NCBI RefSeq assembly: GCF_011634895.1
Contig: NZ_SIRR01000031.1
Coordinates: 1-64,000 of the forward strand
Direction of reading: 5' to 3'
Length of the DNA stretch: 64,000 bases
From: Rheinheimera pleomorphica
Lineage (GTDB): Bacteria > Pseudomonadota > Gammaproteobacteria > Enterobacterales > Alteromonadaceae
The notes below the pieces were generated by a model. That model ran no database searches, was not told the origin of the DNA, and saw nothing but the letters and a program-made list of their open reading frames with translations. A program made the translations under genes and the position numbers. This document shows positions 16,347-27,100 of this stretch, piece after piece. The first letter of the stretch is position 1; each line of letters begins with the position of its first letter.

Positions 16347-16583
16347 TTACTCAGCGTGTGCTTTGATGTAATCAATAGCAGACTGAACAGTAGTGATTTT
16401 TTCAGCTTCTTCGTCAGGAATTTCAGTATCGAACTCTTCTTCCAGCGCCATCACCAGCTCAACAGTGTCCAGTGAGTCAGCGCCCAGGTCGTCAACGAAA
16501 GACGCTTCGTTTTTCACTTCGTCTTCTTTAACGCCCAGTTGTTCAATAATAATTTTCTTAACGCGTTCTTCGATGTTGCTCAT
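16347..16583 (-). CDS. acpP: Acyl carrier protein
   Basis: The 78-aa, strongly acidic protein carries growing acyl chains on a phosphopantetheine arm. The attachment site is Ser37 in [18 protein letters not shown]. Sequence and length match the major fatty-acid ACP. It stands between fabG and fabF as in E. coli, with a 136-bp gap before it that may hold a promoter. Confidence 0.98.
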   Translation of the reverse strand: MSNIEERVKKIIIEQLGVKEDEVKNEASFVDDLGADSLDTVELVMALEEEFDTEIPDEEAEKITTVQSAIDYIKAHAE

Positions 16584-16719
16584 CTTTTCTTCCTTTTTCT
16601 CATATAAATCGCAACAGTTCGTGCAATTTTGTGTGGCGCTAGTTTATGCGTAAGCTCACAGGGTTGCAAGCTTGACGATCAGCATTTTGCGCTGGTCAAA
16701 CCTGCTTAGCTGCATTGGC

Positions 16720-17466
16720 TTACACCATATACATACCGCCGTTTACGTGAATTGTTTCACCATTAATATAGGCTGCCTGGTTCGAGGCCAAAAATGCCAC
16801 TGTGGCCGCAATTTCTTCCGGCTGGCCTAAACGGTTAGCCGGCACCTGAGCAAAAATGGCTTCTTTTTGTTCATCCGACAACTCTTTGGTCATGTCGGTA
16901 TCAATAAAACCCGGCGCTATCGCATTGACCGTAATACCACGTGATGCCACCTCGCGAGCGAGTGACTTGGTAAAGCCCAGTACACCGGCCTTAGCTGCAG
17001 CATAGTTTGTCTGGCCCGCGTTGCCCATAGAGCCAACTACTGAACCTATGCTGATAATACGGCCAAAGCGCTTTTTCATCATGCTGCGCAGTACTGCTTT
17101 ACTTAAGCGATACACCGAGTTTAAGTTGGTTTGCATAATGTCAAACCACTCTTCATCCTTCATCCGCATTAACAGGTTGTCGCGGGTAATACCGGCATTA
17201 TTAACCAGAATATCAATTTCGCCAAACTGGTTTTTTATCTCGGTTAAACATTGCTCAATCGATTCTGTATCGGCCACATTTAACACCAGACCACAGCCAT
17301 TGTCACCTAAATAACTGCTGATGGCCGCAGCGCCTTTCTCTGACGTTGCGGTACCCACTACTTTGGCACCCAATGCAGCTAACTGCTCGGCAATAGCGCG
17401 ACCAATACCACGACTGGCCCCGGTTACCAGAGCCACTTTGCCTTCTAATGAAATAAATGCTGTCAT
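16720..17466 (-). CDS. fabG: 3-oxoacyl-[acyl-carrier-protein] reductase FabG
   Basis: FabG reduces 3-oxoacyl-ACP with NADPH. The 248-aa short-chain dehydrogenase has the nucleotide site TGASRGIG, NNAG in LVNNAGITRDN and the catalytic Ser-Tyr-Lys set in SIGSVVGSMGNAGQTNYAAAKAG. It ends with the typical VNGGMYMV. It follows fabD by 9 bp. Confidence 0.97.
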   Translation of the reverse strand: MTAFISLEGKVALVTGASRGIGRAIAEQLAALGAKVVGTATSEKGAAAISSYLGDNGCGLVLNVADTESIEQCLTEIKNQFGEIDILVNNAGITRDNLLMRMKDEEWFDIMQTNLNSVYRLSKAVLRSMMKKRFGRIISIGSVVGSMGNAGQTNYAAAKAGVLGFTKSLAREVASRGITVNAIAPGFIDTDMTKELSDEQKEAIFAQVPANRLGQPEEIAATVAFLASNQAAYINGETIHVNGGMYMV

Positions 17467-17475
17467 GTTAAATCC

Positions 17476-18414
17476 TTAATTCTCTGCCACAAGCGCTGCT
17501 TGGAGTGTGGCAACGTCACCCACTGAAGCGGTGGATAATGCTTTATCGATACGTTTAATCAGGCCACTTAGTACCTTACCGGCGCCCAGTTCCAACACGT
17601 CAGTTACGCCCTGTGCCGCTAACCACTCTATGGTTTCTGTCCAGCGTACCGGGCTATATAACTGACGCACCAGCGCATCTTTAACGGCCACATTGTCTGC
17701 AGCGATAGCAACATCAACATTATTGACTACCGGTATGACAGCATTGTTAAAGTTTAATGCCGCTAAATCCTGCGCTAATTGCTCGGCCGCCGGGCGCATT
17801 AAGGCGCAGTGTGACGGCACGCTTACCGGTAATGGCAGTGCACGTTTGGCGCCGGCCGCTTTACATAATTCACCGGCACGTTCTACCGCCACTTTATGAC
17901 CAGCAATCACCACCTGACCCGGTGAGTTATAGTTAACGGGCGATACCACTTCGCCCTGCGCAGCCTGTTCACACGCTGCAGCAATAGCCGCATCGTCCAG
18001 ACCGATAATAGCCGACATAGCGCCAACCCCGGCCGGCACGGCCTGCTGCATATAGTTACCGCGTTTTTCAACCAGCTTTACCGCATCCGCCAGCGTTAAT
18101 ACGCCGGCACACACCAGCGCTGAATACTCACCCAGTGAATGCCCGGCAAAATAAGCGGGGGTAGCACCGCCCTGCTGCTGCCATAAGCGCCACACCGCCA
18201 CAGACGCGGTCAACAGCGCTGGCTGGGTACGGTGAGTTTCATTTAAATCCGCTTCCGGGCCTTGTGCTACCAGGGCCCATAAGTCATAGCCAAGTGCGTC
18301 AGATGCCTCAGCAAAGGTTTGTTTTACTATGTCAAATTCGGCATGTAAATCGGCAAGCATGCCAACGCTTTGTGAGCCCTGACCTGGAAACACAATTGCA
18401 AGTTTGGTTGTCAT
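17476..18414 (-). CDS. fabD: Malonyl-CoA-ACP transacylase FabD
   Basis: FabD moves malonyl groups from CoA to ACP. The 312-aa protein shows GQGSQSVGML at the N-terminus, the nucleophile Ser92 in GHSLGEYSALV and a conserved His in PVSVPSHCALM. The ATG at 18414 follows an AGGAC ribosome site. A longer frame begins 60 codons upstream inside fabH and is not family-like. It lies between fabH and fabG. Confidence 0.96.
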   Translation of the reverse strand: MTTKLAIVFPGQGSQSVGMLADLHAEFDIVKQTFAEASDALGYDLWALVAQGPEADLNETHRTQPALLTASVAVWRLWQQQGGATPAYFAGHSLGEYSALVCAGVLTLADAVKLVEKRGNYMQQAVPAGVGAMSAIIGLDDAAIAAACEQAAQGEVVSPVNYNSPGQVVIAGHKVAVERAGELCKAAGAKRALPLPVSVPSHCALMRPAAEQLAQDLAALNFNNAVIPVVNNVDVAIAADNVAVKDALVRQLYSPVRWTETIEWLAAQGVTDVLELGAGKVLSGLIKRIDKALSTASVGDVATLQAALVAEN

Positions 18415-18454
18415 AATAGGTCCTGCAAGTATTGAAATTAATACTGGCTGATGC

Positions 18455-19414
18455 TTAGTAACGCACCAGCGCCGACGCCCAGGCGAAACCGCCGCCAAAG
18501 GCTTCCAGTAATAAGGTTTGGCCACGCTGAATACGGCCATCACGGATGGCTTCATCCAATGCAGTTGGCACCGTGGCCGCAGAAGTGTTGCCATATCGGT
18601 CCAGGTTGATAACCACCTGCTCCATCGACATATCTAATTTGCGCGCCACAGCGGAGATAATACGCAGGTTAGCCTGATGCGGCACCAGCCAGTCAATCTG
18701 TGATTTTTGCAGATTATTCGCGGCCAGCGTTTGCTCAACCACTTCAGAGAGCTTGGTCACGGCAACTTTAAACACATCGTTGCCTTTCATTGAACCCCAG
18801 GATTGATGCACAGATTGCTCATCACCGCGGATCGGGTTATCGACATACAGCAGCTCTGAATATTTGCCGTCAGCATGTATATGGGTAGACAAAATACCCG
18901 GCTGTTCAGATGCTTCTAACAACACGGCGCCGGCGGCATCGCCAAATAAGATCACCATGCTTCTATCTTCCGGCGACACCAGGCGGGATAAACAGTCGGA
19001 GCCTATCACCAAAATACGTTTGGCAATGCCAGTTTTAATATACTGATCAGCAACGCTTAAGCCATAACAAAAGCCGGCGCAGGCCGCGGCAATATCAAAA
19101 GCCGGAATAGCTGGAATATCCAGCTCGCGCTGAATTTCACAGGCGGCACTGGGCAGAGCGCGCGACGCGCTGGTCGTGGCACAGATAATCATGTCTATGC
19201 TGTTTTTATCAATCCCGGCGGCGTCAATCGCTTGCAAAGCGGCCTGTGCGCCCATAGTGGCAACGCTTTCATCGTCGCCAATAATGCGCCGCTCTTTAAT
19301 GCCGGTGCGTTCGATAATCCACTCGTCTGTGGTTTCAACCATAGACTCCAGATCAGCGTTACTGCGAACCTGAGACGGGAAATAACTCCCGGTACCTATA
19401 ATGCGTGAATACAT
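18455..19414 (-). CDS. fabH: 3-oxoacyl-[acyl-carrier-protein] synthase III FabH
   Basis: FabH starts fatty-acid synthesis by joining acetyl-CoA to malonyl-ACP. The 319-aa protein has the Cys-His-Asn triad: Cys112 in [11 protein letters not shown], the His in [11 protein letters not shown] and the Asn in [10 protein letters not shown]. The ATG at 19414 gives [13 protein letters not shown], a normal N-terminus. It lies six bases after plsX, so the two are translated together. Confidence 0.97.
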   Translation of the reverse strand: MYSRIIGTGSYFPSQVRSNADLESMVETTDEWIIERTGIKERRIIGDDESVATMGAQAALQAIDAAGIDKNSIDMIICATTSASRALPSAACEIQRELDIPAIPAFDIAAACAGFCYGLSVADQYIKTGIAKRILVIGSDCLSRLVSPEDRSMVILFGDAAGAVLLEASEQPGILSTHIHADGKYSELLYVDNPIRGDEQSVHQSWGSMKGNDVFKVAVTKLSEVVEQTLAANNLQKSQIDWLVPHQANLRIISAVARKLDMSMEQVVINLDRYGNTSAATVPTALDEAIRDGRIQRGQTLLLEAFGGGFAWASALVRY

Positions 19415-19420
19415 GAGGAC

Positions 19421-20461
19421 CTACGCTTTATCAATTAATACGTGTTCCAACCGATCTTTTATCTTAGCGGGTACCTGACGTTCAACCTCACGCACCGCTT
19501 GCCGGATGGCACTGAGAAATGCATCTTTAGTCGCATTTCCATGACTTTTCACTACAATTCCGCGCAATCCTATCAGACTTGCACCGTTATAGTGGTCGGG
19601 GTTCACGCCCTGATAAAGGTTTTTTATAAAAGGTTTGATTAACCAGCCGAATAATTGCGCAGTGACCTTGTCTTTAATGCTGGACTCAAAGCGGCGCAGG
19701 ATAAGTTTTGCCACCCCTTCACAGGTTTTCAGCGCTACATTGCCAACAAAGCCATCGCAAACGATAACATCGGCCTTACCGGTAAAAATATCATTGCCTT
19801 CTATGTAACCAATATAGTTAATGTCGTTACAGTCGGACAACAGCATAGAGGCGCGCTTTATTTGGTCAGAGCCTTTAATTTCTTCTTCGCCCATATTCAG
19901 CAGCGCTACCTTGGGCTGGCTAATGCCAATGACTTCTTCGGCCATTACGGCGCCCATCACGGCAAACTGAAATAAGGTGTCGGCGTCACAGTTTACCGTG
20001 GCACCTAAATCCAGCATATACACCGGGTTGCCTTCTACTGCTGGCAAAGCGCTAACCAAGGCCGGACGGTCAACGCCATTGAGCATTTTCAGCACAAAGT
20101 GCGCCATGGCAATTAGGGCACCGGTATTGCCGGCACTGACACAGGCCTGCACCTCGCCTTTATCAACCAGATCCAGCGCTACCCGCATAGAGGAATCACG
20201 CTTAGAGCGCAAGGCAACAGAGGGTTTGTCGGCCATTGACACCACCTGGCTGCTATGCCGAATGCAAAGTTGCGGATGCGGGAACACACCGTGCAGCTTT
20301 AACTGCTCGGTTAACAGGGCTTCATCGCCACAAAGGATAAGTTGGAGTTCTGGAAATTCGCAAATCGCTGCCAAAGCGGCAGGAATAGTAGAATGGGGGC
20401 CGTGATCGCCCCCCATCATGTCTAAGGCAAGTGTCAGCTTAAGCGGCTGCACCCGGTGCAC
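19421..20461 (-). CDS. plsX: Phosphate acyltransferase PlsX
   Basis: PlsX makes acyl-phosphate from acyl-ACP for phospholipid synthesis. The 346-aa protein has the signature [12 protein letters not shown] and later [14 protein letters not shown] and [16 protein letters not shown]. The frame begins with GTG at 20461, seven bases after the rpmF stop, and a second GTG lies three codons further on; neither has a strong ribosome site, so coupling to rpmF translation is likely. It lies in the conserved yceD-rpmF-plsX-fabH order. Confidence 0.95.
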   Translation of the reverse strand: MHRVQPLKLTLALDMMGGDHGPHSTIPAALAAICEFPELQLILCGDEALLTEQLKLHGVFPHPQLCIRHSSQVVSMADKPSVALRSKRDSSMRVALDLVDKGEVQACVSAGNTGALIAMAHFVLKMLNGVDRPALVSALPAVEGNPVYMLDLGATVNCDADTLFQFAVMGAVMAEEVIGISQPKVALLNMGEEEIKGSDQIKRASMLLSDCNDINYIGYIEGNDIFTGKADVIVCDGFVGNVALKTCEGVAKLILRRFESSIKDKVTAQLFGWLIKPFIKNLYQGVNPDHYNGASLIGLRGIVVKSHGNATKDAFLSAIRQAVREVERQVPAKIKDRLEHVLIDKA

Positions 20462-20467
20462 TCAGAC

Positions 20468-20632
20468 TTATTTTACTTTACGGCCTTTGTAGTAACCATC
20501 GGCAGTAATATGGTGACGACGGTGTGTTTCGCCGGTAGTAGAATCAACTGACAGCGTTGGGCCAGTTAATGCATCGTGTGAACGACGCATGTCGCGGCGT
20601 GCACGTGATTTTTTGTTTTGCTGAACAGCCAT
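20468..20632 (-). CDS. rpmF: 50S ribosomal protein L32
   Basis: This 54-aa gene begins [20 protein letters not shown] and ends GYYKGRKVK, the characteristic L32 sequence. It is strongly basic and has no CxxC pairs, so it is the zinc-independent form. An AGGAG-type site (GAGAAAT region, 20638-20643) precedes the ATG at 20632. Its place between yceD and plsX is universal in related bacteria. Confidence 0.97.
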   Translation of the reverse strand: MAVQQNKKSRARRDMRRSHDALTGPTLSVDSTTGETHRRHHITADGYYKGRKVK

Positions 20633-20648
20633 GGTATTTCTCCTAAAC

Positions 20649-21176
20649 TCACTTTTTCTTTAATTCTGCCAGTATAGCGAAAGGATTGGGTTTTTCCGGT
20701 TCCGGGCCTATGTCACCAAAGCTCATCGATGCCGCACTAACGGAGCAAACCGCTTCGTCGTGCATCGGAAACAGTGGTAACGCCAGAATCAGCTCATCTT
20801 CCACTAACTGCCGTAAATTTATTTCGCCGTGCTCGTCTTTCTCGATCACGTCGTAACGCTCAGGAATTAACTCCAAAGCAGCGTCATCATCCGGTTTAAC
20901 CGGAGTGTATGCAAAATTGCAGTCCAGCGACACTGTCATGGCTTCGCCACAACGTTCGCAGGTTACACTCACTTCGCAAGAAGCGCTACCCTGTATTACA
21001 GTCAGGCCTTGCTGGTCAGTACCGCATTCAACTCGTACCGCTACCTCGCCGTCAGAATGTATCAGGCTTTGCGTTAATCGGGTTAGCGTAGCCAGCAAAA
21101 TAACGCCTTCATAATCAGAACGTTTTTGCGCGGCTTTAACCGGATCTATAGTAACGGGCATTTTTACTTTTTGCAT
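20649..21176 (-). CDS. yceD: YceD (DUF177) 23S rRNA accumulation protein
   Basis: The 175-aa protein belongs to the DUF177/YceD family, linked to 23S rRNA accumulation. It contains a CxxC pair in [10 protein letters not shown] and a second conserved acidic region with [17 protein letters not shown]. The family is known mainly by its place before rpmF; the molecular role is unclear. The start at 21176 is used here; a second ATG five codons later is possible. It heads the fab operon. Confidence 0.92.
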   Translation of the reverse strand: MQKVKMPVTIDPVKAAQKRSDYEGVILLATLTRLTQSLIHSDGEVAVRVECGTDQQGLTVIQGSASCEVSVTCERCGEAMTVSLDCNFAYTPVKPDDDAALELIPERYDVIEKDEHGEINLRQLVEDELILALPLFPMHDEAVCSVSAASMSFGDIGPEPEKPNPFAILAELKKK

Positions 21177-21306
21177 AAGGCGCGCATCATATAGAAGCCA
21201 CCCTGCACTGTCAAAGGGTTCTGGCAGTTTTTTGTCGTTTTTCTCGCGCTATTTTAGCATTCTGTTTATAGTGCGTCACAATCTGAATACTAAGGCTATT
21301 TTTACC

Positions 21307-21906
21307 ATGTCTGAACACGCCTCACCGCCGCTTTACCTGGCGTCTACTTCGGTATACCGCCAACAGTTGCTGGCTAGGCTTAGCCGCAACTTTACCGCCA
21401 TCAAACCCAATGTCGATGAAACGCCCCGGCCAAATGAAACGGCCGAGCAACTGGTACATCGCTTAGCCATTGCCAAGGCACAGGCAGTGGCCACAGGTTT
21501 AAGCTCAGGTTTAGTCATTGGTTCTGACCAGGTAGCGGTATTTGACAACGCCATTATTGGCAAACCGCACAGCGCAGAAAATGCCTGTGCGCAACTGCGC
21601 CGCTTTAGCGGCCAAAGTGTCACCTTTTTAACCGGTCTGGCGCTGGTTAATGCACAAAGTGGCAAGGTGCAAGTTATGGTTGAGCCATTTAATGTTAGCT
21701 TTCGCGTATTAACCGATGCCGAAATTATTGCTTATATCGACAAAGAGCAACCACTGGACTGTGCCGGCAGCTTTAAAAGCGAAGGCCTGGGCATTAGCTT
21801 ATTTAGTAAACTCAGTGGTGACGACCCCAATAGCCTGATTGGCCTGCCACTGATCCGGCTAAACCAGATGTTGTTAAATGAAGGTGTTAATGTGCTGCTT
21901 AGCTGA
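21307..21906 (+). CDS. Maf-family nucleoside triphosphate pyrophosphatase (YceF type)
   Basis: The 199-aa protein matches the YceF branch of Maf proteins, which hydrolyse m7GTP and related modified nucleotides. Visible motifs are the N-terminal LASTSVYR substrate loop, VDETP, VIGSDQVAVF and the late DCAGSFKSEGLGISLF and DPNSLIGLPL stretches. I chose ATG at 21307; a longer frame from 21232 adds 25 hydrophobic residues that do not fit the family. It is divergent from yceD, and a palindromic repeat follows its stop. Confidence 0.93.
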   Translation: MSEHASPPLYLASTSVYRQQLLARLSRNFTAIKPNVDETPRPNETAEQLVHRLAIAKAQAVATGLSSGLVIGSDQVAVFDNAIIGKPHSAENACAQLRRFSGQSVTFLTGLALVNAQSGKVQVMVEPFNVSFRVLTDAEIIAYIDKEQPLDCAGSFKSEGLGISLFSKLSGDDPNSLIGLPLIRLNQMLLNEGVNVLLS

Positions 21907-21927
21907 CAAAATCAGTGCAATGGTGAA

Positions 21928-22020
21928 TTCGGTTTGCCCACAGCAACACGCCGTGAACCCATCCATGGGGGCTCGATTCGGCCATCCTGGCCTGCAACGG
22001 TTGCCTTAGAGCAAACCGAA
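21928..22020. repeat. Extragenic palindromic repeat, family 1, copy 2
   Basis: The 93-bp element begins TTCGGTTTGC and ends GCAAACCGAA, a perfect 10-bp inverted pair. Its core (ACACGCCGTGAACCCATCC, then GGGGGCTCG) matches copy 1 at 6915-7004. It stands between two convergent genes, where it could also act as a transcription barrier. Confidence 0.88.
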
Positions 22021-22041
22021 CCCACCTGGCATAATCTGCAT

Positions 22042-22719
22042 TTATAAAACTTGCAATAATTCCGGCATCGTATCGATAATGGCTTTGGGCGAAAACTGGC
22101 TTAATACGTCGCGACCATGCACGCCATGGGTTACACCAACCCGCGGCATTGCAATGGCTTGAGCCATCTTCATATCATGGCTGGTATCGCCCACCATCAC
22201 CGCCTGCTCTGCCGGCACGTCCAGCTGACGCAGAATTTGCTGCAGCATTTCCGGGTGCGGCTTCGACTGCGCTTCATCAGCACAGCGGCTGGTATCAAAA
22301 TACTTATCCAGGCCGGTTTCCGCAAACATACGGTTAAGGCCGCGGCGCTGTTTGCCGGTTGCCACGGCTAATTTGATATTGTTATCTTTTAACTGTGTTA
22401 GCACCTGCTCTACACCGGCGAATAATGGCGTTGGCGTGCTATCGTGCAGCATATATTGCTCACGGTAATGCTGAAACATTAACTGGCGTTTGTCGTCAGT
22501 GATACCGGGAAACAAAATATCAAACGCCGGATCCAAGCTAAGGCCGATAATCTGCTTGGCCTGATGCTCAGTTGGCACGTTAAGCGCGGCTATACCAGCA
22601 GCAGCACGTAATGACGATACAATACGCCCCACCGAGTCCATTACTGTGCCGTCCCAGTCAAAAATTACCAGTGACACCTTCTCTGTTGTTAGCAGAGGCT
22701 TTGTTACTACTGTTTGCAT
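22042..22719 (-). CDS. HAD-superfamily hydrolase (phosphoglycolate phosphatase-like)
   Basis: The 225-aa protein has all HAD motifs: FDWDGTVMDSV (nucleophile and acid Asp), VATGKQRRGL, the Lys of KPHPEML and VGDTSHDMKMA. A helical cap lies between motifs I and II, so it is a class I cap phosphatase of the Gph/YjjG type. The substrate is unknown. Its ATG overlaps the rluC stop (TAATG). HAD genes next to rluC are common in related gammaproteobacteria. Confidence 0.92.
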   Translation of the reverse strand: MQTVVTKPLLTTEKVSLVIFDWDGTVMDSVGRIVSSLRAAAGIAALNVPTEHQAKQIIGLSLDPAFDILFPGITDDKRQLMFQHYREQYMLHDSTPTPLFAGVEQVLTQLKDNNIKLAVATGKQRRGLNRMFAETGLDKYFDTSRCADEAQSKPHPEMLQQILRQLDVPAEQAVMVGDTSHDMKMAQAIAMPRVGVTHGVHGRDVLSQFSPKAIIDTMPELLQVL

Positions 22720-23672
22720 TACTTTCTCGTTAATTTTGCCAGCGCTTGCTCCAGCGCCATATCTAATGGCGCCTCTACCCGCATAGTGGTTTCGGTCATC
22801 GGATGCATAAAGCTTAAGGTTTTAGCATGTAAAAATAACCGGTTTAAGCCAATTTGCTGCATCTGTGCGGTAAAGGTGTTGTCACCGTATTTATCATCGC
22901 AGGCTATCGGGTGGCCTTTGCAGGCAGTATGTACCCGGATTTGGTGAGTACGACCCGTCACCGGAAAGGCCTCTACCAAAGTGCCTTGTTGGTAACGCTG
23001 TAAAATACGAAAGCGGGTTTCAGACGGTTTACCCTCTTTTTCATCTACCCGCACTACCCGCTCACCAGACTGCAGGGTGTTTTTCTTCAACGGCTCAGTA
23101 ACTTTACGCACCTTGTTGTCCCAGTCACCGGCGACCAGTGCCCAGTATTTTTTCTCAACGGTTTTATTGCGCAATTGCTCATGCAAATGAGTCAACACTG
23201 AGCGCTTTTTCGCGATCAATAAACAACCCGAGGTATCACGGTCAAGCCGGTGCACCAGTTCCAGATGTTTTGCCAATGGTCGCAATGCCCGCAGCGCCTC
23301 TATCACACCAAATTGTAAACCGCTGCCACCATGCACTGCCATACCTGAAGGTTTATTGAGCACAATCAAGTCGTTATCTTCAAATAAAATATGTTGTTCC
23401 AGGTTTTTCACCATGGATAGCTTTACCGATACCGGTTCGCCCTCTGCCGCCACTGTTAATGGTGGAATGCGTACCACATCATCCTGCTGCAGTTTGTATT
23501 CAGGTTTGATGCGTTTTTTGTTCACTCGCACTTCACCTTTGCGTAAAACCCGATAAATAACACTTTTTGGTACGCCTTTGAGCCGCGCCAATAAAAAATT
23601 GTCTATGCGCTGACCAATAAAATCAGGTTCTATTTCAATTATTTGCACAGGTAACTTGATTTCTTCGGTCAT
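22719..23672 (-). CDS. rluC: 23S rRNA pseudouridine synthase RluC
   Basis: RluC modifies three uridines of 23S rRNA (955, 2504 and 2580 in E. coli numbering). The 317-aa protein has an N-terminal S4 RNA-binding domain (about residues 18-75) and the RluA-family catalytic domain with the Asp in HRLDRDTSGCLLIAK. RTHQIRVH and the gene's position divergent from rne both agree with RluC rather than RluD or RluA. Confidence 0.95.
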   Translation of the reverse strand: MTEEIKLPVQIIEIEPDFIGQRIDNFLLARLKGVPKSVIYRVLRKGEVRVNKKRIKPEYKLQQDDVVRIPPLTVAAEGEPVSVKLSMVKNLEQHILFEDNDLIVLNKPSGMAVHGGSGLQFGVIEALRALRPLAKHLELVHRLDRDTSGCLLIAKKRSVLTHLHEQLRNKTVEKKYWALVAGDWDNKVRKVTEPLKKNTLQSGERVVRVDEKEGKPSETRFRILQRYQQGTLVEAFPVTGRTHQIRVHTACKGHPIACDDKYGDNTFTAQMQQIGLNRLFLHAKTLSFMHPMTETTMRVEAPLDMALEQALAKLTRK

Positions 23673-24172
23673 GGGTTTTGAATACTCTGCTAATATTAGA
23701 TTTCAGTTGCTATCGGCTGCGCATTAGTGGGATAATCCTCCCGCTAATTATGCCAAAAACTGGCAATTAGGGCGCTCAAAGTGACGTAAGAGAATTTGTG
23801 CGGCAGCGCTTGGGGGACTGATCATACCGAAATCGTGGTGAAAACCAACGTTTTTTATACCCCCGACGTAAACCAAACGCCATTTGCCTGAGATAATGTT
23901 GCGTAATCTGTTATCAACAGCGGCAAAACATGAGTTCCGGTCAACCAGAGCATAAAAAATATTGCTATAACGCAGCGCTTAAGGGCGGTGTGTTTCAGAT
24001 CCAAAACGAAAACAGCATAAACTGCAAAGCCATCACAAAAGCTTATGCAGTGACAATTTGGTTTCTTCAGACATTCCAGTCGTGAGACTGCACCCATTAG
24101 TGTTTGATAACGTCTGAACACGCAGATGCCCACCGGGCTGCGTTGTGGCTGCATAAATGCGAGTCACTAACG
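23673..24172 (+). other. rne leader and rluC-rne divergent promoter region
   Basis: No gene is seen in this 500-bp stretch. RNase E genes of gammaproteobacteria have long 5' leaders through which the enzyme controls its own mRNA, and this stretch has a fitting set of hairpins: CTAATT-TGCCA...TGGCA-ATTAG (23744-23770), CAGTC-GTGA-GACTG (24077-24090) and CGCA-GCCC...GGGC-TGCG (24121-24142), the last 30 nt before the start codon. Their role is inference. The rluC promoter must also lie here. Confidence 0.6.
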
Positions 24173-27100
24173 ATGAAAAGAATGTTAATTAACGCCACGC
24201 AGGAAGAAGAAATCCGCGTTGCACTGGTCGATGGCCAGAAACTGTATGACCTGGATATTGAAAGCCCGGGCCATGAACAAAAAAAAGCCAATATTTACAA
24301 AGGTAAAATCACCCGGGTTGAGCCAAGCTTAGAAGCTGCCTTTGTTGACTACGGCGCTGACCGTCACGGTTTTCTCCCTTTAAAAGAAATCTCCCGCGAA
24401 TACTTCCCCTCTGGTTACAGCTTCGATGGCCGCCCAAACATTAAAGAAGTGGTAAAAGAAGGTCAGGAAGTTATTATTCAGATTGATAAAGAAGAACGCG
24501 GTCAAAAAGGCGCCGCCTTAACCACCTTTATCAGCCTCGCCGGTTCTTACTTAGTACTGATGCCCAATAACCCACGTGCTGGCGGTATTTCCCGTCGCAT
24601 CGAAGGTGATGAGCGCCAGGAGTTAAAGGACTCGTTAGGTCAGTTAGAAATGCCGGATGGCATGGGTTTAATCGTACGTACCGCCGGTGTCGGTAAATCG
24701 TATGAAGAACTGGACTACGACTTAAAAGCACTGTTAAAGCATTGGTCTGCCATAACTGAAGAAGCACAAAAGCGCCCTTCACCGTTTTTAATCCACCAGG
24801 AAAGTAATGTGGTATTTCGCGCCATCCGCGATTACCTGCGTCGTGATGTCGGCGAAATCCTGATCGATAACCCACGTATTTTTGAAGAAGCCAAAGTCTA
24901 TATTCAGCAATTCCGGCCTGACTTTGCCCACCGCGTTAAGCTGTATCAGGGCGAAGTGCCGCTGTTTATGCACTTTCAAATTGAAACCCAAATTGAATCG
25001 GCGTTTCGCCGTGAAGTGCGCCTGCCATCAGGTGGCTCTATCGTTATCGACAGCACTGAAGCCTTAACCGCTATTGATATCAACTCGTCTAAAGCCACCA
25101 AAGGCGGCGATATTGAAGAAACGGCGTTTAATACCAATTTAGAAGCCGCCGATGAAATTGCCCGTCAGTTACGCCTGCGCGACTTAGGTGGTTTGATCGT
25201 TATCGACTTTATCGATATGACGCCGGTGCGCCACCAGCGCGAAGTGGAAAACCGCTTAAAGGATGCCGTTAAACACGACCGTGCCCGGGTACAAATTGGC
25301 CGTATTTCGCGCTTTGGTTTGCTGGAAATGTCGCGTCAGCGTCTGCGCCCATCGCTGGGTGAGTCAGCAACACATGTGTGCCCGCGTTGCCATGGCCGCG
25401 GCACCATTCGCAGCACTGAGTCATCTGCACTGTCTATCCTGCGTTTAATCGAAGAAGAATCGATTAAAGACAATACCAGTCAAATTCATGCTCAGGTACC
25501 GGTGTCTGTTGCCACCTATCTGATGAATGAAAAACGCGACGCTGTGCGCCGCATTGAAAAACGCCATGGTATTCGTGTGTTCGTTATTCCAAACGAGCAC
25601 TTAGAAACGCCAAACCATGAAGTGATCCGCATCCGTATCGACGAAGAGATTGATGATGTCAGTTACAATCTGGTAAAAGCGCCAGAGGCGACAACAACCT
25701 TGTATCAGCCTGCGTCAGATGCAGTAAAAGAAAAGCCAGCTATTTCGGCGATTAATATCGCCGATAGCGCCGCGCAGCGTCCGGCAGCAAAAATTGATGC
25801 CGCGCCAGCGCAAAGCCCGGGCCTGTTTGCCGCTATCAGCAACTGGTTTGCTAAAGTGTTTGCGCCAAGTGAAAGTGTTGCTGAAACCAAAGCCACAACC
25901 AAAACGCCTGAGCGTAATGCGCCGCGTAGCAATAATCGTGATGGCAACCGCGAACAAAACCGTGATGGTAACCGTGATGCGAATCGCGACAATAACCGCC
26001 GTCGCAATAAACCGCGTCGCCGCAATGATGCTGAAGATAAAGCGCCCCATAGCCCGCTAAAAGACGAAAGCGGACATAAAAATGAGCGTCAGCAACGGCC
26101 GCAGCAGGATTCCCGACCACCGCGCGCGCAGCATGACGCGAAAAAGCCGCAGGACAAAGCGCCAGCCCCCGCTGTTAATAAAGACGACGATGATGCGCCA
26201 CAACGCGTTGCAGAGCGTCGCCAACGCCGCAATATGCGTAAATCTGTGCGGATGGACAAAGCTTTAGTAACAGAGGCGGTAACGGTAGAAACTGTAGCGA
26301 CACTTGAAAGCGCATCGCAGCCAGCAGCATTGGCAGCACAAAGCACGGCCTCAGCCGAAGCCGCTACTGCAGCAGTGGTTGATACTGTCGCTGTTGATAC
26401 TGCTGCTGTTGATACTGTTGGCACCAGCGTCAGCGAAGCGCCAACACAAGACAATACTACCAACCCGGACGCAGAGCAGCACAGCAGCGCAGCAGCAAGT
26501 TCAGAGACAAACGCTGAAGCTGGCACTGACGCAACAGCTGAAACGGCGGCGCAAGAGGCTGCAGAACCACGTAGCCGTAACCGTCGCTCGCCACGGCATC
26601 TGCGTGCTGCCGGACAAAAGCGCAAAAAAGAGCAGGACCAGACGCCAGCGGAAGAAACAGCTGAGCCTGTTGTTGCTCAGGACACCGCAGCCGAAGCGGT
26701 AATTAATACCGCTGAAACTGCTGATAACAGTGCCGGCGAGCCAGCAATAGTAGCGGAAGCGGCGGAAGCTGCGCCACTTGACACTGCAGCAGAGCATACG
26801 CCAGAAACGGTGGAGGAAAAGCCCAAAGCCCGTGCCCGACGTAAACTGGCGCCGAAAAAAGCTGACAAAGCCGCCAGTCCGGCAGACAGTGCGCCAGCTA
26901 ATGCCGAGCCGGCACCTGCTGCAGTAGCACCTGCTGCGCCAACGGAAACAGTAGATACACCGGCTGCGCCAGCGCAACAGGCTGTTGAAAAACCAGCACA
27001 GCCCACAGCAGTAGTGGCACCACAAACGGCTGAGCCTGACAGCAATGTGAATGCTGAACCGGTCGCAGTAGCGGTAACAACTGCTAAAGCTGGCGGTAGC

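Noticed and set aside
18415..18594. Longer FabD with 60 more N-terminal residues
   Set aside because: The extension is read from the fabH 3' end, is not family-like, and the ATG at 18414 has a ribosome site.
25920..26010. NRDGNR repeats as a CRISPR array or DNA satellite
   Set aside because: They are short, imperfect codon-level repeats in frame within rne, not spaced DNA repeats.
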